Source: Halorhodospira halophila
Lineage (GTDB): Bacteria > Pseudomonadota > Gammaproteobacteria > Nitrococcales > Halorhodospiraceae
Reading direction: 5' to 3'
Length of the DNA: 52,825 nucleotides
Assembly: GCF_016653405.1 (NCBI RefSeq)
Contig: NZ_NHSN01000033.1
Coordinates: 1 to 52,825, forward strand
Part shown: piece by piece, positions 1-8,684 of the stretch
Position numbering within the stretch: position 1 is the stretch's first letter
Layout: each line of letters opens with the position of its first letter
Made by a program: the position numbers and the translations under genes
The notes under the pieces: generated by a model
Told to the model about the DNA's origin: nothing
Seen by the model: the letters and a program-made list of their open reading frames with translations, nothing else
The model's database searches: none

Positions 1-179
1 GCCGGCGGGGCCGCGGCGGGCGCCGGTGCCGGCGCAGCATACGCCGGCTGCGGCTGCGGCGGCGGGTTGGGCGCGTTGCGCGTGATCCGGACCGACTCCT
101 CGCCCTCGGCGATCTCAATCTCGTGGACGCCGGACTCGTCGAGCAGCTCGATAAGACGTTTGATCTTGCGAATATCCAT
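1..179 (-). CDS. accB: Biotin carboxyl carrier protein of acetyl-CoA carboxylase, N-terminal part (runs off the window)
   Basis: This is the first 59-60 codons of AccB, the biotin carrier subunit of acetyl-CoA carboxylase, which makes malonyl-CoA for fatty acid synthesis in the cytoplasm. The visible part starts [20 protein letters not shown], the usual AccB N-terminal helix. It then has the short [13 protein letters not shown] strand region and enters the Pro/Ala-rich linker. The biotinyl domain with its Lys would lie beyond base 1. The ATG at 179 lies 20 bases downstream of the aroQ stop on the same strand. The aroQ-accB order is common in gammaproteobacteria, where accC normally follows. 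Confidence 0.93.
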   Translation of the reverse strand, partial: MDIRKIKRLIELLDESGVHEIEIAEGEESVRITRNAPNPPPQPQPAYAAPAPAPAAAPP

Positions 180-199
180 AGATCGACGAAACCCTGTAT

Positions 200-646
200 T
201 CAGGCCTGCCCGCCCATGCGCCGGATGGCTGCACGGACCGCAAATTCATAGCCGTCCGCGCCGAGGCCGGTGACCACCCCCTCGGCGATGTCGGACAGAA
301 AAGAGTGTTGCCGGAACGCCTCGCGGGCGTGGACGTTGCTCAAGTGCACCTCGATGAACGGCAGCGCGACAGCGAGCAGCGCGTCGCGCAGACCGACGCT
401 GGTGTGCGTGAGGGCCGCGGGATTGATGACGATGAACTCGACGCCCTCGTCCGCCGCGGCGTGGATTCGATCGATGAGCTCGCCCTCGTGATTGGACTGG
501 GCGCTGTGCAGCTGTACATCGGCCGCATCGCAGATGGACCGCAAGCGGGTTTCGATGTCCTGAAGCGTCAGCCGTCCGTAGCGTTCCGGCTCGCGGGTTC
601 CCAGCCGATTCAGATTGGGCCCGTGGATTAACAGCAGCTTAGGCAT
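200..646 (-). CDS. aroQ: 3-dehydroquinate dehydratase, type II
   Basis: Converts 3-dehydroquinate to 3-dehydroshikimate in the shikimate pathway; cytoplasmic dodecamer. The 148-residue product has the full type II signature. It has the N-terminal [21 protein letters not shown] motif carrying the catalytic Arg and Tyr. It then has [12 protein letters not shown], the [17 protein letters not shown] substrate loop, and the [14 protein letters not shown] segment with the catalytic His. Length matches the family (about 145-150). It sits just upstream of accB on the same strand and is probably co-transcribed with it; dsbD ends 187 bases upstream. Confidence 0.96.
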   Translation of the reverse strand: MPKLLLIHGPNLNRLGTREPERYGRLTLQDIETRLRSICDAADVQLHSAQSNHEGELIDRIHAAADEGVEFIVINPAALTHTSVGLRDALLAVALPFIEVHLSNVHAREAFRQHSFLSDIAEGVVTGLGADGYEFAVRAAIRRMGGQA

Positions 647-833
647 CTGACGCGCTCACCCGACTCGCACCGTCCGCGATTCTGACTGAGCGCCGAAAGA
701 TTGTCCAGTTTTACGGCGATCGCAACACATTCGCCGCCGTTTCCCCGGGGATGGCTGCGACGTATTGCCCGCGCCGACCGGCGCTGAACCCTGCCGGCCG
801 GCGCGGATTCCAAAGGAGCCGCGGGCCGGCCGA

Positions 834-2663
834 TCAGCCGCCGAAGGCTTCGCGGGTGCGCTCAGCGAACGCCTCGGCATCCTTGAAGCCGGCCACCCGA
901 TGCTCCGAGCGCTCCTCGCCCTCGCCGTCATAGAAGAGGATGGCCGGAGGCAGATAGACGCCGTACGCCTCCATCAGCTCGCGGTCCGCGTCGCTCATGT
1001 CGGTGACGTCGATGCGCACCTTCTCGGCGCCCTCAAGGGCCTCCTGCACCCGCTCATCCGGGAGCGTGCGTTCCTCGAGCTGGACACAGTAGACGCACCA
1101 CTCGGCCGAGAAGTCGATGACCACCGGCCGGCCATCCTCGCGGGCCTCGGCGAGCAGCGCCTCGAGTTCGTCGAGGGTCTCGACGTGGTGCCACTCCTCC
1201 AGCACGCGAGCCCGGGCCTGGGCGTACGGATCGCCGGTGATCCCGACCCAGGGCCGCAGCGGATCGCCGGCACCGGTAGCCGCCCCCAGGACCTGCGCCC
1301 CGCCGGCCACCGCCAGCAGAACGGCCAACGTGGCCCCCGCCGCCCGGATGGGCAGCGAACCGCCCCCACCACGGCTGCGCAGCAGGCGCCAGACGAGCCA
1401 CGCGGCGGCGGCCAGCAGCAGCGCCGCCCAGCCGGCCAGCACCAGCCAGTCCGGCATCAGACGGGCGGACATCCACCAGGCCACCCCCAGGAAGATGAAG
1501 CCGAAGACCTGCTTGACCGACTCCATCCACGGCCCGGAGCGCGGCATCCAGCGCCCCGCGGCCGTGCCCACGGCCAGCAGCGGTGCCCCCATACCCAGCG
1601 CCATGACATAGAGCGCCCCGGCACCGAGGACCACCTCGCCGGTGTTGCCGATGAACGCCAGCGCGGCTACCAGTGCCGGCCCTGAGCACGCGCCGACAAT
1701 CAGCGTGGAGAGCACACCCATGGCCGCCACTCCGGCCGTCTGCCCGCCCGGCAACCGGCTGGAAGCGGCCTGCAGCCGGCCCTGCACCGAGGCCGGCATC
1801 TGCAGGTTGTAAAGCCCGAACATGGCCAGCGCCAGGGCGACGAACAAGGCACTGAAGGCCACCGTCACCACCGGCCCCTGCAGGTCGGCCTGGATGGCGC
1901 GCCCGGAGAGCCCGGCCAGGGCGCCGGCCAGCGCGTAGGTAATCGCCATGCCTTGGACGTAGACGAAGGACAACCAAAGCGCGCGCCCGGTACCGGGCCG
2001 GCCTCCGCCGGGCTGACTGCCGACGATCAGCCCCGAGAGGATCGGGATCATCGGGTAGATGCAGGCGGTGAAGGCGAGCAGCAGCCCGGCGACGAAGAAT
2101 CCCCCGAGGATGGCCCAGAGGTTGCCGCCGCCGAGCAGCGCCTGCAGGTCCCCCATGGGCCCCTGACCACTGCCGGCCCCGCCGGCGGGGCCGCCGGAGC
2201 CATCACTGTACTGCACGGCACCGGAGCCGAGGTCGGCCTCCAGGCTGCTTGGCGGGTAGCAGAGGGAATCGGGCTCGTTGCAACCCTGGAACTCGGCGTA
2301 GAGCTGCGCCCCCTCGCCGATCGGCTCCGCGGTCTCCAGGTGCACCTGCAGCGTGCCCCGGTAGATGACCACATCGCCGAAGAACTCGTCGGAGAACGAC
2401 TCGCCGCTCGGGTACGCGACCTCGACGATCTCGTTATCACCGTCGCGCAACTCGAAGTCGAAGGCGTGGCGGTAGAGGTAGTGGTCCTCAGCCACGTCCC
2501 AGCGTGCGACCAGGCGATCCTCGCCCACCTGTTCGACGGTGAACGGGAAGATCTCCTGCTGATCCACCATTCCCTGTGCCGGGGCGGCCGCAATCAGCAG
2601 ACCCAGCGCCAGCCACAGCGCCGCGATCAGACCGCCTCGGTCGTAACGCATCCTGCCCTTCAT
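834..2663 (-). CDS. dsbD: Thiol:disulfide interchange protein DsbD
   Basis: Moves electrons from cytoplasmic thioredoxin across the inner membrane to periplasmic reductases such as DsbC and the cytochrome c maturation proteins. The 609-residue product shows all three modules. A signal peptide covers residues 1 to about 31, followed by a periplasmic alpha domain with the redox pair C-N-E-P-D-S-L-C. A multi-pass core follows, with Cys in FTACIYPM and VGACSGPALV. The C-terminal thioredoxin domain carries WCVYC near residue 523. The start is preceded by AGGAGGG about 10 bases upstream. cutA ends 14 bases upstream, so cutA-dsbD is probably one operon, as in enterobacteria. It would support cytochrome c biogenesis for the multiheme proteins in this window. 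Confidence 0.95.
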   Translation of the reverse strand: MKGRMRYDRGGLIAALWLALGLLIAAAPAQGMVDQQEIFPFTVEQVGEDRLVARWDVAEDHYLYRHAFDFELRDGDNEIVEVAYPSGESFSDEFFGDVVIYRGTLQVHLETAEPIGEGAQLYAEFQGCNEPDSLCYPPSSLEADLGSGAVQYSDGSGGPAGGAGSGQGPMGDLQALLGGGNLWAILGGFFVAGLLLAFTACIYPMIPILSGLIVGSQPGGGRPGTGRALWLSFVYVQGMAITYALAGALAGLSGRAIQADLQGPVVTVAFSALFVALALAMFGLYNLQMPASVQGRLQAASSRLPGGQTAGVAAMGVLSTLIVGACSGPALVAALAFIGNTGEVVLGAGALYVMALGMGAPLLAVGTAAGRWMPRSGPWMESVKQVFGFIFLGVAWWMSARLMPDWLVLAGWAALLLAAAAWLVWRLLRSRGGGGSLPIRAAGATLAVLLAVAGGAQVLGAATGAGDPLRPWVGITGDPYAQARARVLEEWHHVETLDELEALLAEAREDGRPVVIDFSAEWCVYCVQLEERTLPDERVQEALEGAEKVRIDVTDMSDADRELMEAYGVYLPPAILFYDGEGEERSEHRVAGFKDAEAFAERTREAFGG

Positions 2664-2677
2664 CGGCTTACACCCTC

Positions 2678-2998
2678 CTACCGGGTTTCATCGCGTATCC
2701 AGTCCAGGAAGCCTGCCAGGCCCTTTTCGATGCCGACCGCGATGACCTCTGGAAGTTCATACGGATGCCGCTCCACAAGCATCCCCTCCAATCGGGTGTA
2801 GGCAAAATCCGATGTCTTGATCACCAACAGGCACTCGGTCTCCGCCTGCGCCTCTCCCTCCCAGTAGAAGACGGAGGTCACCCCCGGGACGATGTTGACG
2901 CAGGCGGCCAGCCGCGCCTCCACCACCTCGCCGGCGAGCCGGCGGGCGGTCTCCTCATCGGGGCAGGTGCACAGGACGACCAGTTCTCGACTCGACAT
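2678..2998 (-). CDS. cutA: Divalent-cation tolerance protein CutA
   Basis: Small trimeric cytoplasmic protein linked to copper and other divalent-metal tolerance; its exact activity is unsettled. The 106 residues show LVVLCTCPDEETARRLA, the LAACVNIVPGVTSVFYWEG core and the KTSDFAYTRLEGMLVERHPYE stretch, all typical of CutA1. An upstream in-frame start at 3058 exists. The ATG at 2998 is preferred because AGGAGGTG lies a few bases upstream and the protein then has the normal N-terminus MSSRELVVL. It lies directly upstream of dsbD and divergent from groES. Confidence 0.94.
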   Translation of the reverse strand: MSSRELVVLCTCPDEETARRLAGEVVEARLAACVNIVPGVTSVFYWEGEAQAETECLLVIKTSDFAYTRLEGMLVERHPYELPEVIAVGIEKGLAGFLDWIRDETR

Positions 2999-3103
2999 GG
3001 CTGCACCTCCTCGGTCGTTGAACAGGGGTTGAATTCTACCATCGGCGTCCTCATCCACCGGGTACCGGCAGGGAACGTCACCCGAAGCAGGTGTCGGAAG
3101 CCC

Positions 3104-3131
3104 TTGACGGAGAAGAACCGAACGATATGAT
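3104..3131 (+). promoter_or_regulatory. Sigma70-type promoter of groES-groEL
   Basis: TTGACG at 3104-3109, a 16-base spacer and TATGAT at 3126-3131 give a near-consensus housekeeping promoter about 100 bases upstream of groES. Its -10 hexamer overlaps the first base of the CIRCE operator. Bound HrcA would therefore be expected to block RNA polymerase. Confidence 0.75.
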
Positions 3132-3157
3132 TAGCACTCACGGTTACCGAGTGCTAA
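3131..3157. promoter_or_regulatory. CIRCE operator (HrcA binding site)
   Basis: A perfect inverted repeat: TTAGCACTC, nine bases, GAGTGCTAA. This is the exact CIRCE consensus bound by the heat-shock repressor HrcA. It lies between the promoter and groES, in the standard position for HrcA control of chaperonin genes. hrcA itself is not in the window. Confidence 0.95.
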
Positions 3158-3232
3158 CAGCTAGCAGGCCGCGGGAAGCGCGGCGAACCAGATCCCAGAG
3201 TCCACGACCAAAGAGAGAGGGAGAGAGGACCG

Positions 3233-3523
3233 ATGAGCATCCGTCCCCTGCACGACCGAGTGGTCATCCAGCGCCTTGAAGAAGAGCGCACTTCCCCGGG
3301 CGGCATCGTCATCCCGGACACCGCGGCCGAGAAGCCGATGAAGGGCAAGGTCATCGCTGTCGGCAACGGCAAGATGCTCGACAACGGCGAGCGTCGCCCC
3401 GTCGAGGTGAACGTCGGCGACCAGGTCCTGTTCGGCAAGTACGCCGGCACCGAGGTCAAGATCGACGGCCAGGATTACCTGGTGATGCGCGAGGACGACA
3501 TCATGGCCGTCTTCGAGGGCTGA
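3233..3523 (+). CDS. groES: Co-chaperonin GroES (Cpn10)
   Basis: Heptameric lid of the GroEL folding chamber; cytoplasmic. The 96 residues begin [20 protein letters not shown], contain the mobile loop [15 protein letters not shown] and end with [14 protein letters not shown], the normal full-length GroES. GAGAGGA precedes the ATG. It is followed 75 bases later by groEL under the same promoter and CIRCE element. Confidence 0.98.
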   Translation: MSIRPLHDRVVIQRLEEERTSPGGIVIPDTAAEKPMKGKVIAVGNGKMLDNGERRPVEVNVGDQVLFGKYAGTEVKIDGQDYLVMREDDIMAVFEG

Positions 3524-5251
<1,728 letters not shown>

Positions 5252-5288
5252 GCCGTCCGGTTCCCGGCGCCCTGACGCCGCAACCGAA

Positions 5289-5321
5289 CCCCCGTCGGGC
5301 CTCGCCCGGCGGGGGTTTTTT
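5289..5321 (+). terminator. Rho-independent terminator after groEL
   Basis: The 12-base arm CCCCCGTCGGGC pairs with GCCCGGCGGGGG across a three-base loop, with one G-T pair. Six T residues follow. It lies 37 bases after the groEL stop and closes the groESL operon. Confidence 0.92.
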
Positions 5322-5414
5322 CATGGCTACGGGGGCAGCTTGCGAGGCGGCCGCCAGCGGCCCAAACTACGCTCCCGAGCCGCCCCATTCACCCGAAAAG
5401 AGCACGGATCGCCG

Positions 5415-6380
5415 GTGAGCGAGAAGAAAAAGCGCCGCAAGGGCAAGAAGAAAAAACCGCCGACCAACATTTTCCACCCCGCCTACTGGCCGACCTGGCT
5501 CGGGCTCGGGGTGCTGCGCCTGCTCGCACTGCTGCCCATCCCACTGATCGGCCGGCTCGGGGACGGGCTCGGCATGCTGCTCTGGGCGGTCGTGCCGAGC
5601 CGGCGTCACATCGTGCGCACCAATCTGGGCCTGGCCTTCCCAGAGCTGGGCACACGGGGACGGCGCCGCCTGGAACGCGCCCACTTCCGCTCGGCCGCCC
5701 GCGGCATGCTGGAGGGCGCACTGGCCTGGTGGGCACCCATCAACCGCCTGGCGCCCTACTACACCATCGATGGCCTGGAGCACCTAGAAGCGGCCCGCGA
5801 GGGCGGTCGCGGGGTTATCCTGCTGGGGCCGCACTACACCAGCGTAGAGATGTGCGGGAAGATCATCGGTGCCCACGTGGCAGATTTCTACCCGGTCTAC
5901 AAGCCGGCCAAGGACCGCGCCTTCAACACCGCCATGGTGCGCGCGCGCCGCACCGGCGTGGTCGATGTGCTGCCCAATACCGACATGCGTCGCATCCTGC
6001 GCGTGCTGCGTGAAGGCAACGTCGTCTTCTACGCCCCGGACCAGGACTTCGGCCGCCAGGGTTCGGTCTTCGCGCCGTTCATGGGCGTCGAGACCAGCAC
6101 CCTAACCATGACCGCGCGCCTGGCGCGGAGCACCGGCGCCCGGGTGGTGCCGCTGCACTGCCGGCGCCTGGCCGGCAACCGCTGGCACGTCTTCCTGGAG
6201 CCGGCGCTGGAGCCGTTCCCGACGGGCGACGACGTCGCTGACGCCACGCGGATCAATTCGGTCATCGAGGCTCAGGTGCGCGACGCCCCGGAGCAGTACC
6301 TGTGGCTGCACCGCCGTTTCAAGACGCGCCCCGACCCGGACGCCCCCAACCCGTACGCCCGCGCCGGGCGCAGGGACTAG
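5415..6380 (+). CDS. Lipid A biosynthesis lauroyl/myristoyl acyltransferase family protein (LpxL/HtrB-like)
   Basis: Inner-membrane acyltransferase that probably adds a secondary acyl chain to the lipid A precursor. The product (321 residues from the GTG at 5415) has a very basic N-terminus (SEKKKRRKGKKKK) and one membrane segment around LGLGVLRLLALLPIPLIG. It carries the catalytic H-X4-E motif in GPHYTSVEM and the conserved FYAPDQDFGRQGSVFAPFMG region. A longer reading begins at a TTG at 5340. The GTG is favoured because it gives the usual family length, though no strong ribosome site decides it. Which acyl donor and position it serves cannot be told. Its stop overlaps that of the convergent folK inside the palindrome GACTAGTC. 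Confidence 0.88.
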   Translation: MSEKKKRRKGKKKKPPTNIFHPAYWPTWLGLGVLRLLALLPIPLIGRLGDGLGMLLWAVVPSRRHIVRTNLGLAFPELGTRGRRRLERAHFRSAARGMLEGALAWWAPINRLAPYYTIDGLEHLEAAREGGRGVILLGPHYTSVEMCGKIIGAHVADFYPVYKPAKDRAFNTAMVRARRTGVVDVLPNTDMRRILRVLREGNVVFYAPDQDFGRQGSVFAPFMGVETSTLTMTARLARSTGARVVPLHCRRLAGNRWHVFLEPALEPFPTGDDVADATRINSVIEAQVRDAPEQYLWLHRRFKTRPDPDAPNPYARAGRRD

Positions 6381-6865
6381 TCGGCCAGGGGCACGGAACG
6401 ACGGATGGAGGGGTGGCCGGTGAAACCGGCCCAGAGATCGCGGAAGCACTCCCCGTTGACCGGGTGCCGGGCCTCGGGGGCCAGCTCGGCCAGGGGGCGG
6501 AGGACAAAATCGAAGCGGAGGATCTCATCCCGGGGCAGGGTCACCGGATCGCCCTCGAGGACTGCATCCCCCCACAGCAGCAGATCCAGATCCAAGGTCC
6601 GCGCGGAGAACTTCTCGCCGGCCCGATGCCGGCCGTGGGCATCCTCCAACTCGCGCAGGGTATCCAGGACGTTCTCCAGCGGCTCCTCGGCCCGGAAGCT
6701 CGCCACCAGATTGTAGAAGTCCTCGCCCTCGAAACCCACCGCTGCGGTCTCGTAGACGGTGGAGAACACCATGTCCGGCCAGCGCGTGCGCAGCTCCGCC
6801 ATGGCGGAGCGGATGTTGCGGTCGCGGTCGATGTTACTGCCGATGCTCAGATACGCCTGTCTCAA
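6377..6865 (-). CDS. folK: 2-amino-4-hydroxy-6-hydroxymethyldihydropteridine pyrophosphokinase
   Basis: Transfers pyrophosphate from ATP to 6-hydroxymethyl-7,8-dihydropterin in folate synthesis. The chosen TTG start at 6865 overlaps the folB stop (TTGA), implying translational coupling. It gives 162 residues, the normal HPPK length, and begins LRQAYLSIGSNIDRDRNI. An upstream in-frame start would add 28 residues with no family character. Visible motifs are the SIGSN pterin site, FYNLVASF, the RTLDLDLLLWGD metal/ATP site and LPRDEILRFDFVLRPLAE. It ends convergently with the acyltransferase gene, the two stop codons overlapping. Confidence 0.93.
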   Translation of the reverse strand: MRQAYLSIGSNIDRDRNIRSAMAELRTRWPDMVFSTVYETAAVGFEGEDFYNLVASFRAEEPLENVLDTLRELEDAHGRHRAGEKFSARTLDLDLLLWGDAVLEGDPVTLPRDEILRFDFVLRPLAELAPEARHPVNGECFRDLWAGFTGHPSIRRSVPLAD

Positions 6866-7218
6866 ATCCGCTCGCCTCGCTCGATGGTCACGCCCACATC
6901 GTCCGCGCCGCGCAGCGCGCCGGGCTTGCTCACCGAAAGCCGCAGCCACGCCACGCCGAATTCGTCGCGAACGATCTTCGCCACTTCCTCGGCCAGCGTC
7001 TCCACGAGCAGGAACTCACTCTCCCCGACGAACCCAATGATCCGCTTGCCGATGGCCTTGTAGTCGAGGGCGTCGTCGATGGAGTCGGTCGCTGCAGCCC
7101 GGGCGATATCGGCGGACATCTCTAGGTCGATGCGCACCCGCTGGTGGATGCGCCGCTCCCACTCAAAGATGCCGATAACGGTCTCGACCTGCAGGCCGCG
7201 AATGAAGACGGTATCCAT
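6862..7218 (-). CDS. folB: Dihydroneopterin aldolase
   Basis: Cleaves 7,8-dihydroneopterin to 6-hydroxymethyldihydropterin and glycolaldehyde, the step just before FolK. The 118-residue reading from the ATG at 7218 starts MDTVFIRGLQVETVIGIFEWE, the family N-terminus. It contains the LDYKAIGKRI and LVETLAEEVAK segments and ends in VTIERGERI. Ten extra in-frame residues upstream do not belong to the fold. It is the first gene of a coupled folB-folK pair and is divergent from the membrane methyltransferase-like gene at 7371. Confidence 0.94.
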   Translation of the reverse strand: MDTVFIRGLQVETVIGIFEWERRIHQRVRIDLEMSADIARAAATDSIDDALDYKAIGKRIIGFVGESEFLLVETLAEEVAKIVRDEFGVAWLRLSVSKPGALRGADDVGVTIERGERI

Positions 7219-7370
7219 GGCCGCCCAGTCTCCGTCCGCAGCTGGCAAGTTGCAAGCCGGCCCGCCGGGGCGCTCCCAGCAACAACCCGCAGTAGGCAGT
7301 TCCGGCTAGAAGCCACCCGGCGACGATGGTACGCTTCCGGCCATTTCCGACACCCGGCTGGCAGAAGCGC

Positions 7371-7940
7371 ATGAACCTCCATCCCAAGAGCCTTTACAAC
7401 TCCGTCGTCCATGAGCGGCACAAGGCGCGCCAGGCGCTCGGCATCCTGCTGCTGATCGTCATCGTCGTCGTCAGCGCCCCCACCGTAGGCTGGCTCTACG
7501 CCTTGGGCGCGGTCATCGCCGGCGCCGGGATCGTGTTCCGGCTGTGGGCGGCCGGCTACCTAAGCAAAGACAAGGAACTGGCCCAGGACGGCCCCTACGC
7601 CCTGGTCCGCCACCCGCTGTACGTGGGCAACTTTCTGATCATCGGCGGCTTCCTCATGGCTGGCCAGGTCCTGTGGCTGGTTCCGGTCGCCCTCGCCTTC
7701 GCCATCCTCTACTACCCGCCGGCGATCCAGAAGGAAGACGCCAAGCTGCGCAAGAAATTCCCCGAGCAGTGGGAGCCGTGGCATGCCAAGACCTCGGCGC
7801 TGATCCCCAATCTCAACCCGGATCGCCCGCTGAACGTCACCAGCTGGTCGTTCCGCCAGAGCCTCCAGCCCAACGGCGAGCCGATCATCGCCACGCTGCT
7901 GACCATCGGTCTGATCATCATGGGGCTGCGTCTCGGCTGA
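7371..7940 (+). CDS. Isoprenylcysteine carboxyl methyltransferase (ICMT)-family membrane protein
   Basis: Integral membrane protein of 189 residues with about four or five membrane segments. The motif GPYALVRHPLYVGNFLIIGGF is the hallmark of the ICMT/PEMT methyltransferase superfamily, where the R-H-P residues help bind S-adenosylmethionine. The later EDAKLRKKFPEQWEPW segment matches the family C-terminal E...W pattern. The bacterial substrate is unknown; prenylated proteins are not expected, so a phospholipid or small lipid is more likely. The ATG at 7371 is chosen over an upstream one because the residues before it have no family character. The kinase-like gene begins 12 bases after the stop. 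Confidence 0.8.
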   Translation: MNLHPKSLYNSVVHERHKARQALGILLLIVIVVVSAPTVGWLYALGAVIAGAGIVFRLWAAGYLSKDKELAQDGPYALVRHPLYVGNFLIIGGFLMAGQVLWLVPVALAFAILYYPPAIQKEDAKLRKKFPEQWEPWHAKTSALIPNLNPDRPLNVTSWSFRQSLQPNGEPIIATLLTIGLIIMGLRLG

Positions 7941-7952
7941 CGCCCCGCAGCC

Positions 7953-8645
7953 ATGGCCGAGCCCCCCGCCGACGCGACGCCCCCGCTCACCGAAGAGCGC
8001 ATCGCCGCCCTGCTGCGCAGCGGCGGCGATGCGCCTCGGGGGACCACCGCCAATCAGAGTCAGGTCCATATCTTCGCGGACCACGACCCGCCGCTGGTGA
8101 TCAAGACACCTCGACCCGGGCTGGCGTATGCGGCCAGCCGCTGGGCGATCCGCCGCGAATACCGCATCTACCAGCGCCTGGCGGGCGTACCCGGCATCGC
8201 CCACTGCTACGGCCTGTACGCAGGTGCGTGGCTGGTCCTGGCGTACCAGCCGGGGTGGAAGATCCGCTTTCCCTACGTGCGCACACCGGATGCTGCCACC
8301 CCACACCCCGCGGTGGTCGGCCTGCGCCGGACCATCGCCGGCATGCACGCGCGCGGCGTGGCCCACGCCGATCTCAAGCGCCACGACAACATCATCCTCA
8401 CCCCAGAGCACGAGGCGGTGGTGATCGACTTCGGCACCGCCCTGCTGCGCGACCCGGATCGCCGCGGCGGGCCGCTGTGGCGCTGGGCGGCGCAGCAGGA
8501 CTGGAACGCCTGGGCCCGCTACGGATGGGGCAAGGATCCGGCCCGCATGCCCCCCGCCGTCGCCCGGCTGCAGCGACGAACGGTCATCGAGCGCGTGGCC
8601 AAGGGGCTGCGCCAGCTGGGCCGCCTGGGCCGCCTGGGCCGCTGA
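7953..8645 (+). CDS. Small protein-kinase-like protein (RIO/lipopolysaccharide-kinase-like fold)
   Basis: A 230-residue protein with the core of a eukaryotic-type kinase fold. It has a candidate ATP lysine in LVIKTPRP (Lys51), a Glu in the following helix (RREYRIY), the catalytic loop HADLKRHDN (138-146) and the metal-binding IDFG (158-161). The loop resembles RIO-type and WaaP/KdkA sugar kinases rather than Hanks kinases. The substrate cannot be told; the neighbouring membrane methyltransferase might hint at a cell-envelope role. The C-terminus is a repeated LGR sequence encoded by a DNA tandem repeat. ORF spacing suggests co-transcription with the gene upstream. Confidence 0.75.
   Translation: MAEPPADATPPLTEERIAALLRSGGDAPRGTTANQSQVHIFADHDPPLVIKTPRPGLAYAASRWAIRREYRIYQRLAGVPGIAHCYGLYAGAWLVLAYQPGWKIRFPYVRTPDAATPHPAVVGLRRTIAGMHARGVAHADLKRHDNIILTPEHEAVVIDFGTALLRDPDRRGGPLWRWAAQQDWNAWARYGWGKDPARMPPAVARLQRRTVIERVAKGLRQLGRLGRLGR
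8616..8642 (+). repeat. Three perfect tandem copies of a 9-base unit at the end of the kinase-like gene
   Basis: CTGGGCCGC is repeated three times without a mismatch and encodes LGRLGRLGR at the extreme C-terminus of the kinase-like protein. In-frame slippage would lengthen or shorten the tail by three residues. Confidence 0.9.
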
Positions 8646-8684
8646 GACTGGACACCGCCCCGCCCCGGCGCCGAAACTGCGGGC

